In this document: positions 7,859 to 10,000 of the stretch, piece after piece
Layout: each line of letters opens with the position of its first letter
How positions within the stretch are numbered: the stretch's first letter is position 1
DNA from: Actinidia chinensis
Lineage: Eukaryota > Streptophyta > Magnoliopsida > Ericales > Actinidiaceae
NCBI GenBank assembly: GCA_009663005.1
Contig: CM018909.1
Coordinates: forward strand, 1,518,038-1,528,037
DNA: 10,000 bases
Direction: 5' to 3'
The notes under the pieces: model-generated
Seen by the model: the letters and a program-made list of their open reading frames with translations, nothing else
What the model was told of the DNA's origin: nothing
The model's database searches: none
Position numbers and translations under genes: made by a program

Positions 7859-7975
7859 AGGATCTTGATTGACAATGGGAGTTATGCGGACATCTTGTTC
7901 ATCTCAGCGTTCGACAAGATGAAGATGGGTGAGATAAGCTCCACCTTTTTCACACCCATCTGGTCGAATTTAGGG
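7859..7975 (+). pseudogene. Start of the retroviral-type aspartic protease of the Gypsy element, truncated
   Basis: Directly after the TAG at 7856, in the same frame, the sequence reads RILIDNGSYADILF, with ISAFDKMKMG following. The ILIDNGS.ADILF pattern is the active-site loop of Tat-type proteases, with N where the usual D-T/S-G has T or S. The frame then drifts (FTPIWSNLGGT in one frame, HTHLVEFRGNT in the next). Similarity stops where a hAT terminus begins at 7986. The reverse transcriptase, RNase H and integrase would lie beyond the hAT element, outside the window. Confidence 0.75.
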
Positions 7976-7985
7976 GGAACACAAC

Positions 7986-8002
7986 CAGAACCGGCCCTGG
8001 GC
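7986..8002 (+). repeat. hAT left terminal inverted repeat (putative)
   Basis: CAGAACCGGCCCTGGGC starts exactly where Gypsy coding similarity ends. It differs from the CAGGGCCGGCCC-type termini I recall for this family mainly by AA for GG at positions 4-5. The complementary copy needed to confirm it is not in the window. Confidence 0.6.
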
Positions 8003-8022
8003 TGAAGCCAATTCAGCCCAGG
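7996..8022 (+). repeat. Subterminal 11-base perfect hairpin of the hAT element
   Basis: CCTGGGCTGAA (7996-8006) is followed, after a 5-base loop, by its exact reverse complement (8012-8022). The arm overlaps the putative terminal repeat. Confidence 0.8.
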
Positions 8023-8062
8023 CTTTAGGCCCACATTAGAAGCCCAAACTTTGGGGCCCTAA

Positions 8063-9099
8063 TTAAAAACTATTCTTCACTTGCACTTTTGACCATTCTT
8101 CACTTGCTTTGCTGCGAGCCTACGACTCGGGAATAGAAAAAAAAAACCTAACTCTAATTGAAAATTCGAAGAAAAGGGATCTATGTGATGGAGTTCTGTC
8201 CTTGAGCTTCTACAGCAGAAGGACCTATTCATCGAGTTTTGAGGTAATTCGTGCATATATACTACCACTGTTGATTGATTTTTTGTGCGTTTGTGTAGTA
8301 TGTACTTTTTGCAAATATTCATCAAGTTTCCTAATTTTTTGTTTCCTTTTTCTAGAATACATAGGAGATTGGGGTAAAGTGGAGGAAACTAGTAATTACG
8401 TAACTATTTTAGACTTCCTAAATGCATCAATTGCCCCCTTAGGCATCTTTTAAATTTTTAACAAAAAATGTCATCCAATAAAGAGGAGAACTGGTGAATC
8501 TTGCGAAAGTAGATAGGGGCAATAAGACAATTTATAAAATCCTTGAAGCCTTTCCTATAGCGACTAGTGAGTATGTGTAATTTTGTTTTGTTTTCTTCCT
8601 TTTTTATTAGTCCTGAAAATTATAAGCTTTGCCAACATTACTTTTTTTTTTAAATAAAAATTCTTTTTTCTAATTTCGATTATAAATTCTATACTGCTAA
8701 AGGGAGTAAACTTTTCGAGAGACTGTTTGGTGTAAAGATTGAGTGCAAAGCTGATAGATATTCTCAACACTTAATGCAACAGAGCCAATTAGTTGTTTTT
8801 GCACCTCATGAGAAAGTGCATAGCATCTTGTTTAAATATCAATTTCTTTTTAATCAATGTTATTGTTTCTTGCCAAATATATCAAATATGTCAATTCTCA
8901 GAACATAGTTATTTGTAATCATAGTTATTCAAATATATCAAATATTATTTATTTTTAATCATAGTTATTTATACCAAACATAGTTATTTGTATAGCAGAT
9001 TTATGGTTTTGAGCCTATTAGTATGATATTTGTAGATTTTGATTAGTGGGGAAGATTGTTTACTGAATACTTAGATTGTGAATTTGATTATCCAACATC
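8063..9099. other. hAT 5' non-coding region, no gene recognised
   Basis: A/T-rich sequence between the hAT terminus and the transposase start. A 114-codon open frame at 8109-8453 (+) and smaller frames on the - strand (8077-8325, 8564-8770) have low-complexity sequences and no domain. I do not call them. A short stretch near 8480-8520 (KRRTGESCESR in one frame) could be a leader exon remnant, but this is speculative. The region contains the repeat at 8874-8990. Confidence 0.5.
8874..8990 (+). repeat. AT-rich imperfect tandem duplication with CATAGTTATT units
   Basis: A 16-base block (CAAATATATCAAATAT) occurs at 8874-8889 and 8930-8945, a period of 56 bases. CATAGTTATT recurs four times, starting at 8904, 8920, 8960 and 8979. 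The blocks interleave, as expected from duplication followed by drift. Confidence 0.8.
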
Positions 9100-10000
9100 A
9101 TGCTTAGGAAGTATTTGTCTAGATTTGAGAAAAGAAAAAAGAAACAAAGAATAGATAATTTAATTCAATATCAAGTCAGGGCCCTAGACAAGTTATTTTG
9201 TGACAAAAAATAACCAGAAAGTTCAAGTTTAGTTAAAGATGTAGAGAGTGAAAAACAAATAGATTTGAGGAATGAAGAACAAGAAGATTTGATGAATGAG
9301 GAGTCCAATGAATGCCTAGATGATAGTGACAATGAAAATATGGATGATGGGTGCCAAAACGAATAGATGAATTTTGAATATGGACCTCGAAATATCGATG
9401 ATTCAAGTAATTAAGACCAAATTGATCAAAATTTTATTGACTTTATTGTTGAAAGGGGTCTTATAAGGATTAATGAATATGAGTTTCTTATCGATAGCTT
9501 TGGTAGGCATTTCTCGTCTGCTCATTATGTTACTTGCCGACTGGGGAGAACCAAGAGAGGAGATGGCTCATCTATTCAAATGCTTCAAACATAGTGTTTT
9601 GCTTTTCTTGTAAGTTGTTTAAGCATAGTATGAACAATACTCTTTTGGCTACTAAAGGATTAAATGATTGGAGAAATCTTACGCAAAGGGTTAAAGTCAT
9701 AAAGTTAGTAATGAGCACATTTGTTGTGCAAATGGACTGAATTGCAATTGAGATTACTAAAAGGCAAGACAATTAATAACAAGGAAGAACAAATCCAAAA
9801 GACAAAGAACACTTGAGAGGAGTAATGCTAATGATATTGGCGGTTGTAAAAACGCTTGCTAAAAAAATTTTGAGATAATGAGAAGATTTATAAAGAGAAC
9901 AAATGTATTTTCTTAAACATAATTGAAATAATTGCTGAATTTGATCCAATAATGCAAGAGCACCTTCACCGAATTCAAAAGAGGGAGATGCATTACCATT
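9100..10000 (+). pseudogene. hAT transposase with TTF-type (ZMYM1-like) zinc finger, N-terminal part, frameshifted
   Basis: A transposase that would bind the element ends and cut them. The likely start is ATG 9100, giving MLRKYLSRFEKRKKKQRIDN, the basic N-terminus of the TTF/DUF4371 hAT group. An acidic linker (ENMDD and similar) follows, with stops at 9211, 9364 and 9412, then FIDFIVERGL and RHFSSAHY. After a shift near 9530 the third frame gives LPTGENQERRWLIYS, then VFCFSCKLF (9594-9620), the TTF finger cysteines, and DWRNLTQRVK. Further shifts follow near 9697 (NEHICCANG), 9732 (ELQLRLLKGKTINNKEEQIQ), 9811 (LAVVKTLAKK) and 9870 (NEKIYKENKCIFLNIIEIIA, then EFDPIMQEHL). The sequence runs off the window before the catalytic region. 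At least five frame changes show it is dead. The family call is firm. Confidence 0.88.

Larger units (their letters stand above)
7986..10000 (+). mobile_element. Left part of a hAT-family DNA transposon inserted in the Gypsy protease region
   Basis: Similarity to the Gypsy protease ends and a CAGAACCGGCCCTGGGC terminus begins at 7986. It is of the CAGGGCCGGCCCTG type common to plant hAT elements with ZMYM/TTF transposases. GGCCC-rich subterminal sequence follows to about 8062 (GGGGCCCTAATT). A hAT transposase remnant in the same orientation starts 1.1 kb in. Between them (8063-9099) I see no coding sequence. A possible 5' leader intron runs from GAG|GTAATTCG at 8243/8244 to TTTTTCTAG at 8355, but this is weak. 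The eight bases before the terminus (7978-7985, AACACAAC) would be the target duplication. The right end is outside the window. Confidence 0.75.

Noticed and set aside
8109..8453. 114-codon + strand open frame, the longest in the window
   Set aside because: Composition is S/F/L/C-rich from T-rich DNA and contains no domain. It lies in the hAT 5' non-coding region. At most part of it is leader sequence with an intron.
1..10000. CRISPR arrays, bacterial operons, phage or plasmid systems
   Set aside because: No regularly spaced repeats, Shine-Dalgarno-led gene chains or bacterial-type genes. The sequence is clearly plant nuclear with eukaryotic transposons.
1..10000. rRNA, tRNA or known small-RNA genes
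   Set aside because: No stretch matched conserved rRNA segments or a tRNA cloverleaf on reading. A covariance-model scan would be needed to exclude diverged copies.

Overview
The window looks like nuclear DNA of a flowering plant, most likely a woody dicot. It has plant-type LTR retrotransposons, a plant TTF-zinc-finger hAT transposase and remnants of a plant-type VPS13 gene with intron-like spacing. The species cannot be named from the sequence. No intact protein-coding gene is visible. Every recognisable coding stretch carries in-frame stops or frameshifts, so this is a transposon graveyard with one broken host-gene fragment.

Layout. (1) 1-~1013: a small non-autonomous Copia-style LTR element on the + strand. 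It has the 3' part of one LTR (ends CCCAACA at 147), a primer-binding site, a 471-base internal region without coding capacity, a purine tract, and the start of a second LTR (TGTTGGG at 619). (2) ~1014-1672: no gene, one imperfect direct repeat. (3) 1673-4321: on the - strand, two conserved N-terminal pieces of a VPS13 bridge-like lipid-transfer protein in the expected order. The initiator piece is at 4321-4261 and the exon containing KLPVTVKAGFVGTI at 1773-1673, separated by about 2.5 kb of intron-like DNA. That DNA contains a LINE remnant (2592-2782, + strand) and an (AG)11 microsatellite. (4) 4322-5409: AT-rich sequence without a gene, with a possible decayed repeat from about 4648. (5) 5410-7985: the left half of a Ty3/Gypsy element, probably Tat-like. 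It has a 635-base LTR with TGTTG/CAACA ends, a PBS-like site, a gag with many stop codons, and the beginning of the protease. (6) 7986-10000: the left end of a hAT transposon that interrupts the Gypsy element within protease, followed by the N-terminal half of a frameshifted TTF-type hAT transposase that runs off the window.

The parts do not form a pathway. They record successive events: a truncated or captured VPS13 copy, insertion of LINE, Copia-like and Gypsy elements, hAT insertion into the Gypsy element, and then decay. Many Gypsy gag stops look like C-to-T changes at CAG and CGA codons, as expected for long-term DNA methylation of a silenced element. I found no sign of a new functional system. 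The most informative observation is the VPS13 remnant.
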